Part shown: piece by piece, positions 24,063 to 31,674 of the stretch
Position numbering within the stretch: position 1 is the stretch's first letter
Layout of the letters: each line of letters begins with the position of its first letter
Virus record (IMG/VR): IMGVR_UViG_3300007512_001412
Coordinates: 1 to 64,000 of that record
Reading direction: 5' to 3' (one strand)
Length of the DNA stretch: 64,000 nt
Source of the DNA: a virus
The notes under the pieces: model-generated
Told to the model about the DNA's origin: nothing
What the model saw: the letters and a program-made list of their open reading frames with translations, nothing else
Database searches by the model: none
Translations under genes and position numbers: made by a program

Positions 24063-24323
24063 ATGACCATGAGCAACCCCAACGACTTCGTCGCCGGCTA
24101 CCGCATCGAGGATGCGCTCGCCGCCCTGCGGGACGCCCGCAACCACCCGATGCCTGCGGGGGCCGCTGCCGCCGTCGAGGCGTGCATCGTCACGCTGGAG
24201 TCGTGCCAGCACTTGCTGCCGTCGCCCCAGGCGGTCCCCCCGTCCTGCCGGTTCCCGGCCCCCTCCGACCCGTCGTGGTCGAACACCCCCATCGTGGCGC
24301 TGCCGCCCGTGAGGAAGCCATGA
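24063..24323 (+). CDS. Unknown 86-aa protein
   Basis: ATG 24063 follows CGGAGACACC, a good ribosome-binding site; the open frame from 24000 is not needed. The helical N-terminus (GYRIEDALAALRDARNHPM; AAAAVEACIVTLESCQHLL) resembles small phage proteins of unknown role, and the C-terminus is Pro/Ser-rich. First gene of a chain of coupled small genes. Function unknown. Confidence 0.55.
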   Translation: MTMSNPNDFVAGYRIEDALAALRDARNHPMPAGAAAAVEACIVTLESCQHLLPSPQAVPPSCRFPAPSDPSWSNTPIVALPPVRKP

Positions 24324-24367
24324 GCCGCCTCTCCCCCTGGGCTCCGATTGCGCGGAGGCTCCGGTGA
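24320..24367 (+). CDS. Possible 15-aa coupling peptide
   Basis: ATG 24320 overlaps the previous stop as ATGA, encodes MSRLSPWAPIARRLR, and its stop overlaps GTG 24364 of the next gene as GTGA. It may serve only to pass ribosomes along the operon. Confidence 0.35.
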   Translation: MSRLSPWAPIARRLR

Positions 24368-24723
24368 ACTGCGGCTCCTGCGGAGAGGGGCCGCTGGCCT
24401 CCTACGGATACCTCCTGCTCGACCCGGGCGTGAAGGCGTGCTCGGACTGCATCGACAAGGAGAAGTCCGACCCGCGCTACCGTGGTGCCGAGGTCCAGGA
24501 GCTGCGGGACTACGCCGACCGGATGGTCAGCGTCCACGGCTGTGCCCCGGCCCAGGCCGACGCGGTTCGACACGCGGCCTCCGAGATGGAGGGAACGCAC
24601 AACCCCGACGACTGCCACCTCTGCAACGCGGAGCGCCACGAGGTCCCCTACTGCCGCAAGTGCGGCGCGTTGGACTCGGGGACCTGCCATTGCTGGCACG
24701 AGGACCTGGGAGGTAACCGATGA
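24364..24723 (+). CDS. Zinc-ribbon-rich 119-aa protein
   Basis: GTG start with GGAGG upstream. It has three Cys modules: CGSCGEG...CSDCID at the N-terminus, CHLCNAE in the middle, and CRKCGALDSGTCHCW at the C-terminus. It probably binds two zinc ions. Helical middle (VQELRDYADRMV). It couples to the next gene by ATGA. Function unknown; a nucleic-acid adaptor is plausible. Confidence 0.6.
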   Translation: MNCGSCGEGPLASYGYLLLDPGVKACSDCIDKEKSDPRYRGAEVQELRDYADRMVSVHGCAPAQADAVRHAASEMEGTHNPDDCHLCNAERHEVPYCRKCGALDSGTCHCWHEDLGGNR

Positions 24724-24953
24724 CCGGCAAGGACTGGCACGCCGCCCTCCGAGACGCCGCCACCCGCGCCCGGGAGCGCGAGGCCGCGAAGGACACGCGC
24801 CCCAAGCGCGGGACCCGCGTGGTCTGCGACAAGGGCGCGGGTGTCATCCACGGCCCCGACCCGACCAACAGCGCCCGCGTCATGGTGAACGTGAACGGGC
24901 GGCTGTACTCCGTCCACGCCCTGCTGACCTTCCCCGACGAACACGGGAGCTAG
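24720..24953 (+). CDS. Unknown 77-aa protein
   Basis: The start overlaps the previous stop (ATGA). Charged N-terminal helix (WHAALRDAATRARERE), then a small beta barrel-like segment (GTRVVCDKGAGVIHG; RVMVNVNGRLYSVHALL) of KOW/SH3-like size. No recognised family. Confidence 0.55.
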   Translation: MTGKDWHAALRDAATRAREREAAKDTRPKRGTRVVCDKGAGVIHGPDPTNSARVMVNVNGRLYSVHALLTFPDEHGS

Positions 24954-24955
24954 AC

Positions 24956-25207
24956 ATGAGTCCGATGATGGCGTACTACGTCCTGCCCGACCGCAAGACC
25001 GTGGTCGAGTACACCCTCGCCGCCACGCGCGGGATCGCCGCCACGCGCGACGGGATCATCCTGGCGCTCCCTGACGGAAGCGAGGGCTTCGTACCAGAGT
25101 CGCACGTCGTAAACGCCCGCCTGTTCGCCGTCCACCCCGACGAGAACGACCTGTGCAAGCGGGCCGACGACGGGACCATCATCTACCGGGGGGAGCCCCT
25201 GCCATGA
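24956..25207 (+). CDS. Unknown 83-aa protein
   Basis: ATG 24956 follows GGGAGC and lies 2 bp after the previous stop. Beta-rich sequence (MAYYVLPDRKTVVEYTLAA; GIILALPDGSEGFVPESHVV). It ends as ATGA with the dNMP kinase gene. No recognised family. Confidence 0.5.
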   Translation: MSPMMAYYVLPDRKTVVEYTLAATRGIAATRDGIILALPDGSEGFVPESHVVNARLFAVHPDENDLCKRADDGTIIYRGEPLP

Positions 25208-25992
25208 TCATCGGTCTGACCGGCAAGGCCGGGAGCGGTAGGACCACGGTGGCCCGCTTCCTGCGCGAGCAAGGGTTCGCCTCCCTGGCGTTCGCGGACC
25301 CGCGTGAGGCGTTCGTGCGCGAAGTCGAGGTTGCTGGCTGTGCCGTCTGGACTTGTGGTTACTGCAACTGGATCGGGGAGCACCCCGATCACGGCGAAGG
25401 TGGATTCACCTGTCCACGCTGCGAGGCCGTCGAACCGGCCAAGCGGCCCGTGACCGCCCAACTCGCGCTCCAACGTCTTGAGGAATGGGGCCGTGCCCTG
25501 GACCCCGACGTGTGGGCTCGCCTGGGCGTGCGCCGCGCGCAGGGGGTCCTCCGGGTGGCGCGGGGGACGGCCCCGCTTGCCGTGGGGTCGGAGCCCTTCC
25601 TCGCACGCCTCCGCTGCGAGGTGTCCTTTGGGGGCCGGGTGAACCTCGACGGGAGCTACCTCTCGCGCGACCCGTCGCCTCGCCCACCCGGCGTCGATCC
25701 GCTCCCCCTGATCCGGGGCGTCGTCATCACCGACTGCCGCTTCCCCAACGAGGCCGCTGCGATCCGCGAGGCCGGGGGTGTCATCTGGCGGGTGGAGCGC
25801 CCCGACACGTTCAAGGCGCTCACGATGGTCAACGTCCCCCCGAAGATGGCCCGCAAGGTCTTCGACGCCGCGTGGCGCTCCCACGCCTCCGAAACGGAGC
25901 AGGACGGCATCGAGGCCAACGTGGTCCTGATCAACGACGGCACCCTGGACGACTTGCGCGCCGAGGTGTCAAACGAGTTGCTGGAGGACTGA
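25204..25992 (+). CDS. Deoxynucleoside monophosphate kinase with zinc insert
   Basis: This 262-aa protein has P-loop IIGLTGKAGSGRTTVARFL at the N-terminus, then VVITDCRFPNEAAAIREAGG (about residue 175) and WRSHASETEQDG, all typical of phage dNMP kinases (T4 gp1-like), which phosphorylate dNMPs for viral DNA synthesis. It is unusual in carrying a four-Cys insert (CGYCNWIG...CPRC, about residues 57-80) after the P-loop. No usual lid arginines are assigned by eye. It is coupled on both sides (ATGA before, TGATG after). Confidence 0.8.
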   Translation: MIIGLTGKAGSGRTTVARFLREQGFASLAFADPREAFVREVEVAGCAVWTCGYCNWIGEHPDHGEGGFTCPRCEAVEPAKRPVTAQLALQRLEEWGRALDPDVWARLGVRRAQGVLRVARGTAPLAVGSEPFLARLRCEVSFGGRVNLDGSYLSRDPSPRPPGVDPLPLIRGVVITDCRFPNEAAAIREAGGVIWRVERPDTFKALTMVNVPPKMARKVFDAAWRSHASETEQDGIEANVVLINDGTLDDLRAEVSNELLED

Positions 25993-26363
25993 TGGGGACC
26001 GTCTACTACATCGTGGACCTCGACCGGCGCGAGGCGCTGTGCCTCAACAAGTGGCACTACCTCGACGGAGCGACGTCGCCGGGGGGCGACACCCTCCGCT
26101 CGACGCCCCACCCCTCCCGGCTCCCCGACGCGGAGCCGACGCACTTCGGCTACGTCCGCAACGCGCTGGCGAACGCGATCCTCGACGGGACCCCGGTCCC
26201 CGACGACGTCGTGACCCGGCTCGTCGCCTTCGTGCGTGATGCCGTCAAGCCGGTGCTGTGGGACGACAGCGCCGCCTTGTGCCCACCGTGGGAACGTGAG
26301 GCCGGCTCGCCCGTCGCGGGCTGGACCGTGATCGACTGGACGACCGGGGAGCTGGTGACATGA
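25992..26363 (+). CDS. Unknown 123-aa protein
   Basis: ATG 25992 overlaps the kinase stop (TGATG). It opens GTVYYIVDLDRREALCLNKW and includes RLVAFVRDAVKPVLWDDSAA and WTVIDWTTGELVT. The composition suggests a small globular alpha/beta protein. No TM and no recognised family. Its stop overlaps an ATG (26360), but the frame opened there degenerates into a shadow and is not annotated. Confidence 0.5.
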   Translation: MGTVYYIVDLDRREALCLNKWHYLDGATSPGGDTLRSTPHPSRLPDAEPTHFGYVRNALANAILDGTPVPDDVVTRLVAFVRDAVKPVLWDDSAALCPPWEREAGSPVAGWTVIDWTTGELVT

Positions 26364-26462
26364 CCGACGCTCTTGCACCTCCGGGCGTACCGGAAGCAGC
26401 ACAAGATCGTGACGACGTACCTCATTCCGCGGACCGTGGGACACCCCCAAGGAGACAACGAC

Positions 26463-26931
26463 ATGATCGTGGATCGACAGACCCTCACCCCGGCTCAGGG
26501 CGGCTCCTTGCCGACCCTGCCGACGCACGATTGGCAACCGTGGGCGACCCTCCCGGTCCCGTCGCGGGGCCTGGACGCCGCGAGCAGGGAGTACTCGCTG
26601 CCCCGCCGACGCTGCAAGCGGTGCGGGAAGATCGAGGTCGGGATCGGGGACGGCCCCGCGCCCCCCGGCGACCCCGCCTGCCGGGGCTGATCCTGACAAC
26701 GACTGCGACGGCTACGTCCCCAACTGGACGTTCGCGCCTTGCGCAGCGTGCGGGAAGCTGCGACACATCAACGGGCGGGACCGCTCCGTCACCCTGGTGG
26801 AGCACCTGAGCGACGGGGACAGCGCCTTGGCCGCGTGGGAGAGCGCCGCGCAGGAGGGGCCGGGACGGCACATGACGGACGAGGAATTCATCGCGGCCTT
26901 GAGCCAGTCGGACGTGCGGGAGGGTCCGTGA
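26463..26931 (+). CDS. Zinc-ribbon protein interrupted by a +1 shift
   Basis: ATG 26463 has a strong AAGGAG 9 nt upstream. The first frame encodes a 75-aa ORF with CKRCGKIEVG and stops at TGA 26688-26690. The +1 frame then reads DPDNDCDGYVPNWTFAPCAACG and a normal acidic helical C-terminus, ending at 26929-26931 where its stop overlaps the recombinase GTG. That coupling supports the second frame being translated, yet it has no start codon near its beginning. The span is 3n+1 bases, about 155 residues if joined. Alternatives are a sequence error or a shortened real gene. A TTG at 26373 could extend the first frame upstream. Confidence 0.5.
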
Positions 26932-28010
26932 CCGACGACGGACCAAATCGTCAAGAGCTTGTCAAGGATCCATTCCCGGTGGAGCGGGAAGGGCTCCCGG
27001 TTCGCGGTCCCTTGGGCGTCCCGGCGACCGTCGCCCGTGACCCGGATCTGACGGAGGACGAGGTCGAGGCGATCAAGGCGACGATGGCGCAAGCCGACGC
27101 CGACAACACCAAGCGGGCGTACACGGCGGCGTGGCGGTCCTTCACGGACTGGTGCGAGCGTCGGGGGGCGACTCCCCTGCCCTGCACCCCGGTGACGCTG
27201 GCGGCGTACCTGCGGCTCGCCACGCAGCGGGACGGGTCGCCCTACACGGTGTCCTCGCTGTCCCTGCACCTGTCCGCGATCAAGCGGGCGCACCGCACGT
27301 GGAACCTCGCCGCCCCCACGGAGCACCCGTACGTCTACCAGACGTGGCGCGGGCTGCGCCGGGAGCGTGGCACCCACCAACAGGGAGCGACCGCGCTGAC
27401 CGCCGACTTGCTGCGGAAGGTGGTCGCCGGCATCCCCCCGGGGGTGCAGGGGATGCGGGATCGGGCGCTGCTGCTGGTCGGCTTCGCCGGGGCGTTCCGA
27501 CGCAGCGAGTTGGTCGCCCTGCGGCTCTGTGACGTGCGCCTGCTGCCCGAAGGGGTGCGCCTCCGGGTGGAGCGCCGCAAGACCGGCGACGAGCCGGTGT
27601 GGCTCGACTTCCGGCGCTCCGGGGGCCTGTACTGCCCCGTGGACGCCTTGGGCGACTACATCGATGCCCTGGCCGCGTCGGACACCCCGCTGTCCATCGC
27701 GGAGGGGGGCCGGGGAACGGCGCTGTGGCGGCAGCACGGCACGGGCGCGGGGGGCCTCTCTGCGGGCTCCGTCCGGTTGGTGGTTCGCCGTGCGTGCGAC
27801 CGCGTGGGGCTCGACCCGGACCTGTTCAGCGCGCACAGCCTCCGATCCGGGTTCGCCACGTCGGCGGCGGAGAGCGGTCTGAGCGCGATGGAGATCAGGG
27901 AGGCGGGCGGCTGGAAGTCGGTCGTCACCGTGGACCGCTACGTCCAACACCGCCGCCAGATGGGGGCCGACGCGCCCCGCTCCCGCGTCATCGCGGACCT
28001 GACCGACTAG
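26928..28010 (+). CDS. Tyrosine recombinase (integrase family)
   Basis: This 360-aa protein has an N-terminal core-binding domain (NTKRAYTAAWRSFTDWC; SSLSLHLSAIKRAH) and a catalytic domain with Arg I AGAFRRSELVALR, the HSLRSGFATS box (HxxR), a Trp in GGWKSVVTVDRY in the usual His/Trp position, and the nucleophile Tyr in DRYVQH. It performs site-specific strand exchange, for integration, dimer resolution or inversion. GTG 26928 is coupled to the upstream stop. It lies 0.9 kb from a serine recombinase. No attachment site could be identified. Confidence 0.85.
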   Translation: MTDDGPNRQELVKDPFPVEREGLPVRGPLGVPATVARDPDLTEDEVEAIKATMAQADADNTKRAYTAAWRSFTDWCERRGATPLPCTPVTLAAYLRLATQRDGSPYTVSSLSLHLSAIKRAHRTWNLAAPTEHPYVYQTWRGLRRERGTHQQGATALTADLLRKVVAGIPPGVQGMRDRALLLVGFAGAFRRSELVALRLCDVRLLPEGVRLRVERRKTGDEPVWLDFRRSGGLYCPVDALGDYIDALAASDTPLSIAEGGRGTALWRQHGTGAGGLSAGSVRLVVRRACDRVGLDPDLFSAHSLRSGFATSAAESGLSAMEIREAGGWKSVVTVDRYVQHRRQMGADAPRSRVIADLTD

Positions 28011-28357
28011 ACGACGTGGACCGTAGCCGTCCCGCGTGCGATGTACAGATCCTTGACCTGACGCACCGTGGGGTGCTCGACGCCGTGCGCCCGGATCGTG
28101 GCGCGCAGAGGGAAGGTGCTCCCCACGGTCCCCGGCTTGGGCGGGTACGCGATGATCTTGAGCTTGACGTCATGGGGGTCGGCGGGGGCCTCCACGATCT
28201 CATAGATCGCGCCGGGGACGACGCCCCGGACCCGGAAGCCGACGAGCCGGTCGGTGCGCTGTACCGCAGTCTCACCGCGCTTCGGGAACGCCAGGAGGCC
28301 GATCGCGCCCGCACCCAGGAGTAGGGGCCACAGGAGAGGGGATCGGGACTTCGCCAT
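28007..28357 (-). CDS. Membrane-anchored 116-aa protein
   Basis: One N-terminal membrane helix (LLWPLLLGAGAIGLLAFP, residues 8-25) follows a basic MAKSRS, then a soluble beta-rich domain (VRGVVPGAIYEIVEAP; DVKLKIIAYPPKPG; LYIARGTATVHVV). It is probably an envelope or virion membrane protein facing outward. TAGCTT with an extended TGG lies 6 nt before ATG 28357, so it is probably leaderless. Its stop overlaps the recombinase stop tail-to-tail. Function unknown. Confidence 0.6.
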   Translation of the reverse strand: MAKSRSPLLWPLLLGAGAIGLLAFPKRGETAVQRTDRLVGFRVRGVVPGAIYEIVEAPADPHDVKLKIIAYPPKPGTVGSTFPLRATIRAHGVEHPTVRQVKDLYIARGTATVHVV

Positions 28358-28363
28358 GCGGGG

Positions 28364-28369
28364 AAGCTA
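28364..28369 (-). promoter_or_regulatory. -10 for leaderless gene at 28357
   Basis: TAGCTT preceded by TGG (extended -10) on the minus strand, 6 nt upstream of ATG 28357. No -35 match is evident. Confidence 0.5.
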
Positions 28370-28375
28370 CCACGG

Positions 28376-28675
28376 TCAGCCTTCCTCGCGGTACGGATCG
28401 TAGGGCTGCGCGCCGGGGGCGTCGTCGTAGGGGTCGTCGTAGAGCCCGTCGTGTTCGCGGGCGGGGGAGAGTCCGTGCCCCGCGACCCGGGCGCGACCAC
28501 GCGCCATCGCGTCGGGGACGTCCTCGCGGACCAGGGTCAGGGAGTCGCGGACGATCAGTGCGCCCGTGCCGGGAATGTCGATCAGGTCCGCAGCGGTGCC
28601 GACGACGTCAGCCGCCCTCTGTGCTCCCCTCGCCCGGTTCACCCACGCCTCGATCCGGTCCCACGGAATACCCAT
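28376..28675 (-). CDS. Unknown 99-aa protein
   Basis: ATG 28675 lies inside the end of the upstream gene. The N-terminal part is helical (IEAWVNRARGAQRAADVVG; TGALIVRDSLTLVREDV) and the C-terminus is acidic, Tyr/Asp/Pro-rich (GLYDDPYDDAPGAQPYDPY). It could be a small virion or partner protein of the RHH gene upstream. No recognised family. Confidence 0.5.
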   Translation of the reverse strand: MGIPWDRIEAWVNRARGAQRAADVVGTAADLIDIPGTGALIVRDSLTLVREDVPDAMARGRARVAGHGLSPAREHDGLYDDPYDDAPGAQPYDPYREEG

Positions 28676-28841
28676 CCATGCTCTCCCGCCGTGCCTTCCG
28701 CAGAATGGTATCCGCTTCGCGGAGGCCCGCCGACCGGAAGAACACGGTGGCAGGGATTCCTTGTACGCGGGCGGCGTCCGCGATCCGCTCCCACTCGTCT
28801 TCACGCAGCGGGATGCCTCGATTCTTCCTTCGTTCAACCAT
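28608..28841 (-). CDS. Putative ribbon-helix-helix regulator, leaderless
   Basis: This 77-aa protein has an N-terminus RRKNRGIPLREDEWERIADA, then RVQGIPATVFFRSAGLREAD, which fits the strand-helix-turn-helix pattern of RHH repressors; the Gly/Glu-rich tail is disordered. ATG 28841 lies 6 nt after a TATACT -10, so it is leaderless, and its own promoter contains tandem GTAGCTAC-type boxes. RHH proteins such as MetJ bind tandem 8-bp boxes, so autoregulation and control of other GTAGCTAC promoters is a specific hypothesis. Confidence 0.55.
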   Translation of the reverse strand: MVERRKNRGIPLREDEWERIADAARVQGIPATVFFRSAGLREADTILRKARRESMDGYSVGPDRGVGEPGEGSTEGG

Positions 28842-28847
28842 GCTGAT

Positions 28848-28876
28848 AGTATAGCTACACCGTAGCGATACTACAA
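28848..28876 (-). promoter_or_regulatory. Divergent promoter with tandem GTAGCTAC-type boxes (site D)
   Basis: Minus strand: TTGTAG (28876-28871), 17-bp spacer, TATACT (28853-28848). The spacer region holds ATAGCTAC (28851-28858) and GTAGCGAT (28862-28869), start-to-start 11 bp. It drives the RHH gene at 28841. The serine recombinase ATG (28887) lies 11 bp to the other side, so a bound regulator should affect both. Confidence 0.65.
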
Positions 28877-28886
28877 CGAGGTTTGC

Positions 28887-29507
28887 ATGAGCGAGGACGG
28901 ATCGGAGCGCGTGTCCACCGCGATCTACACGCGCGTGTCCACGCGGGCGCAGGCGCGTGAGTGCGGCACGGAGTACCAGCGGGAGCCGCTACTCGCCCTG
29001 GCGGCGACTTGGGGCCTGGACCTGACGGGAGTCTTCGCGGACGGCCCTCCGGGGGACAACGAGGACGCCTTCCGGGGCGACCTGGGGATGCCGGGGCGGG
29101 ATCGGCTCCTCGACGCGGTGCGGAGCGGGCGGTTCAACTGCGTCCTGATCTGGCGACTCGACCGCATCGCGCAGACCCCCGATGACCTGATCGACGTCCT
29201 GCGGGAGCTTGACCAGTGGGGCGTGCGCCTCGTCAGCTACAGCGAGTCGTTCGATTCCACAACGCCACGCGGTCGCGCTATGGTAGCCATCGTTGACGCG
29301 ATGGCGGATCTTCGATACCAGACCTTGCGCGAGCGGACCCAGGCGGGCTTGGATCGCAAGCGCGCGAAGGAAGTCGGCGCGGCCCCTCTCCCCACGGGCG
29401 GGGAAGCCCGGGAAGCCCTCGCGGAGCACGGCTCCGTACGCCGCGCCTCCCGTGCCCTGGGCGTGTCGATCCATGATTTCCGGGGCATCGTGTTACAACC
29501 GGACTGA
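28887..29507 (+). CDS. Small serine recombinase (resolvase/invertase family)
   Basis: This 206-aa protein has AIYTRVSTRAQA (nucleophile Ser about residue 18), VLIWRLDRIAQTPDDLI with the conserved LDR, STTPRGRAMVAIVDAMADL and LRERTQAGLDRKRA, then a C-terminal HTH (GSVRRASRALGVSIHDFRG). This is the compact resolvase/invertase plan. A usual Arg/Ser after LDR is replaced (IAQT). It may resolve dimers or invert or integrate DNA. It shares a control region with the RHH gene and is coupled to the next gene by TGATG. Confidence 0.85.
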   Translation: MSEDGSERVSTAIYTRVSTRAQARECGTEYQREPLLALAATWGLDLTGVFADGPPGDNEDAFRGDLGMPGRDRLLDAVRSGRFNCVLIWRLDRIAQTPDDLIDVLRELDQWGVRLVSYSESFDSTTPRGRAMVAIVDAMADLRYQTLRERTQAGLDRKRAKEVGAAPLPTGGEAREALAEHGSVRRASRALGVSIHDFRGIVLQPD

Positions 29508-30466
29508 TGCCCCACCCCACCTACGCTCTCCTGGGCGCAGCGGGCTACATCGCCCCTCGCCACCTCGACGCCATTGCCGCGACCGGAGGCACCCTCGTCG
29601 CAGCGGCAGACCCCCACGATTCGGTCGGCATCCTCGACAAGCACTTCCCCGACGCGGCGTTCTTCGCCGGCCCCGACTGCGACGAGCGGTTGTTCGGAGC
29701 CATCGCGCGGCGCGACCTGGGGCACGTGGATCGGGTGGTGGTCTGCTCCCCCAACGACCTGCACGTCGTCCACACGGTCAGCGCCCTCAAGGTGGGCTGC
29801 GACGTCATCTGCGAGAAGCCCCTGGCCCTGACGACCACCGGGATCGCGGCGATCCAGCGGGCGGAGCAGGAGAGCGGTCGGCAGGCGTGGACCGTGGTGC
29901 AGCTTCGACACCTCCCCCGCATCCTCGATCTTCGGCCCCGGTGGCGCTCCACGGGCACGCAGTCCCGTGCCCGGGTGACGCTGTCCTACGTGACCCGGCG
30001 TGGTCCCTGGTACGCCGAATCGTGGAAGGGGGACCCCTCCCGATCCGGGGGCCTCCTGTTCAACCTGGGGATCCATTTCCTCGACCTGTTGACGTGGTGC
30101 TTCGGCCCCCTGGAGTCGTGGGACACGCTCCTCGCGGAGCCCCACCGGAAGCGCGGCACGTTCCGCTTGGCAAGCGCGGACGTCGAGTGGTTCCTGTCGT
30201 CGGACGCGCGGGATCTGGACAACGGCGACGTCGCGCAGCGGCGCATGACGGTCAACGGGGCGGAGGTCAACCTCGACCCCAACTTCGTCGCCGGCACGCA
30301 CACCGTCGTCTACCAGTGGATCAACTCCGGTAACGGCTTCGGCCCCGCCGACGTGCTGCCGGGGATCGAAGCCGCGTACCAGATCGGGTCACAGGTATCC
30401 GGCGCACCGCAGCGCGTACCGGAACGCGACGTCCCCGCCGCCACGGCGCGGGCGAGTGCCGATTGA
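29507..30466 (+). CDS. Gfo/Idh/MocA sugar-nucleotide dehydrogenase (WlbA/WbpB-like)
   Basis: This 319-aa protein has a Rossmann start YALLGAAGYIAPRHLDAIAA, then VVVCSPNDLHVVHTV and DVICEKPLALTT (the EKP catalytic Lys motif), SYVTRRGPWYAESWKGDPS and GGLLFNLGIHFLDLL. The GAAGYIAPRH and SWKGDxxxSGG features are characteristic of UDP-N-acetylglucosaminuronate 3-dehydrogenases (WlbA/WbpB). It should oxidise a UDP-sugar acid toward an amino-sugar precursor. Its place in a glycan cassette is supported by the nearby glycosyltransferases. Its last 78 bp overlap the convergent sulfotransferase gene. Confidence 0.8.
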   Translation: MPHPTYALLGAAGYIAPRHLDAIAATGGTLVAAADPHDSVGILDKHFPDAAFFAGPDCDERLFGAIARRDLGHVDRVVVCSPNDLHVVHTVSALKVGCDVICEKPLALTTTGIAAIQRAEQESGRQAWTVVQLRHLPRILDLRPRWRSTGTQSRARVTLSYVTRRGPWYAESWKGDPSRSGGLLFNLGIHFLDLLTWCFGPLESWDTLLAEPHRKRGTFRLASADVEWFLSSDARDLDNGDVAQRRMTVNGAEVNLDPNFVAGTHTVVYQWINSGNGFGPADVLPGIEAAYQIGSQVSGAPQRVPERDVPAATARASAD

Positions 30467-31036
30467 CGCTGTGTCGAGCGGGCGGAGCCGGTAGAGCTTG
30501 GGCGAGCCTCCCCGGGGGGTTCGCCGCGCAGCGGGGGGGAGAAACTCCGGGTAGGTGGAAAACTCCACACGGGACGTCAGGTCAAGGGCAGCGGCCAACT
30601 CCTCTTGGACGGCGTCCGGTTCGGTAACGAGGCGTTCGTAGCGGACCTCCGCCGTGATCAGGTCGGGGTAGGCGTCCCGCTGCTTCATGGTTGCGGTCCA
30701 CCGCGCAGGCGGCACGTAGTTGCGGTCCGACGTGATGACGTCCCGCCCGTCCCTGACGATGTTCACGATCCGCAGCCCCGACGCCCGCATGGTCGCGGCC
30801 TGCTCGTCCAGGGACTCCTGCTGGAGTGCTTCGGAAAAGATCGTCCAGCCCTTGCGCTTCGCTACCCACACGGGGCCGGGGTTGCGGTCGGCAACGGCGG
30901 TCAGCCGTCCGAAGGGGACTTCGTACTCCCCCTTGGGTCCGTAGAGCAGCCGCACGCCCGCGAAGGCGTTGAACATGCGGAACAGGAGCGTGGTGCCCGA
31001 CTTCGCGCAACCCGTGATCAGGATCGGAGCAGCCAT
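30389..31036 (-). CDS. Sulfotransferase-like protein
   Basis: This 215-aa protein opens PILITGCAKSGTTLLFRMF, the 5'-phosphosulfate-binding loop, and has RIVNIVRDGRDVITSDR, the 3'-phosphate-binding Arg/Ser region. This is the PAPS-dependent sulfotransferase pattern. The likely substrate is a glycan or other surface molecule, given neighbouring glycosyltransferases. The acceptor is unknown. A leaderless start is indicated by TAGGAT (31047-31042) 5 nt before ATG 31036. Its C-terminal region overlaps the convergent dehydrogenase gene. Confidence 0.75.
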   Translation of the reverse strand: MAAPILITGCAKSGTTLLFRMFNAFAGVRLLYGPKGEYEVPFGRLTAVADRNPGPVWVAKRKGWTIFSEALQQESLDEQAATMRASGLRIVNIVRDGRDVITSDRNYVPPARWTATMKQRDAYPDLITAEVRYERLVTEPDAVQEELAAALDLTSRVEFSTYPEFLPPAARRTPRGGSPKLYRLRPLDTASIGTRPRRGGGDVAFRYALRCAGYL

Positions 31037-31041
31037 GCCGT

Positions 31042-31047
31042 ATCCTA
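31042..31047 (-). promoter_or_regulatory. -10 for leaderless sulfotransferase gene
   Basis: TAGGAT on the minus strand, 5 nt upstream of ATG 31036. Identical hexamer to 36204-36209. Confidence 0.45.
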
Positions 31048-31103
31048 CTCCGACCCCCGCGTGTACACGCAGGGATTCAAGCCGATCAACGCGGTCGGGT
31101 GGA

Positions 31104-31622
31104 TCACGGCTTCGTCCACACGTGCCAGCGCAGCGTGGGAGCCCACTTCGTTCCGGTGAACGCCGGGGCTTTCTGCACGTGGGTCACGGGCTCGATCCCC
31201 AAGCGGAACAGACGCCCGCCCGAACGGAGCGCATCCTTGACTCGCTTCTCCGCCCCCGCCCTCACAGAGTCCCGTAGGTGCCGGATCACGAACAGGTCGA
31301 GGACGACGTCGTACTCCCGATTGGGGATCGTGCCCGTGGCGAGGATGGTCGGGTTCCGGGGGGCGAGCCCGTGCAGCAGCACCTCGTACTGCTTGAACGC
31401 CCGAATGCGGGAGGCGTCCGGGTCCACGCCCACGTAGTTGCCCGGGTCGAGGTACGGGATCAAGTGGATCCCCGTGCGACCGGAGCCGCAGCCGAAGTCG
31501 AGCACGTGGTCCTCTGCGCGGAGCCCTCCGTGTCCGACCAAGAAGTCGAAGTGGTAGCGCCCCAAGACCCACGGGCGTCCGTAGAGGTGATGGTGGTCCT
31601 CACGGAGAAGCTGGGGGTCCAC
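31104..31622 (-). CDS. Class I SAM-dependent methyltransferase (small-molecule/glycan type)
   Basis: This 172-aa protein has DHVLDFGCGSGRTGIHLIPY (motif I), NYVGVDPDASRIRAF (motif II), then EYDVVLDLFVIRHL and SGGRLFRLGIEPVTH. The absence of NPPY and DNA-binding parts argues for a small-molecule, sugar or protein substrate. GTG 31622, 11 nt after GAGGA, is the best start; the longer open frame upstream looks like a shadow. Part of the glycan cassette by position. Confidence 0.65.
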   Translation of the reverse strand: MDPQLLREDHHHLYGRPWVLGRYHFDFLVGHGGLRAEDHVLDFGCGSGRTGIHLIPYLDPGNYVGVDPDASRIRAFKQYEVLLHGLAPRNPTILATGTIPNREYDVVLDLFVIRHLRDSVRAGAEKRVKDALRSGGRLFRLGIEPVTHVQKAPAFTGTKWAPTLRWHVWTKP

Positions 31623-31674
31623 TACCTGTACTTCCTCGCCGGACGGGAATCGGCGCGGACGAGTTGTTGGGGGG

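Noticed and set aside
26360-26809. 149-aa plus-strand ORF opened by an ATGA overlap
   Set aside because: After the first few residues it becomes Arg/Pro/Thr-rich shadow sequence, while another frame carries the RBS-preceded zinc-ribbon gene. A very short coupled peptide or a TTG extension of the next gene cannot be excluded.
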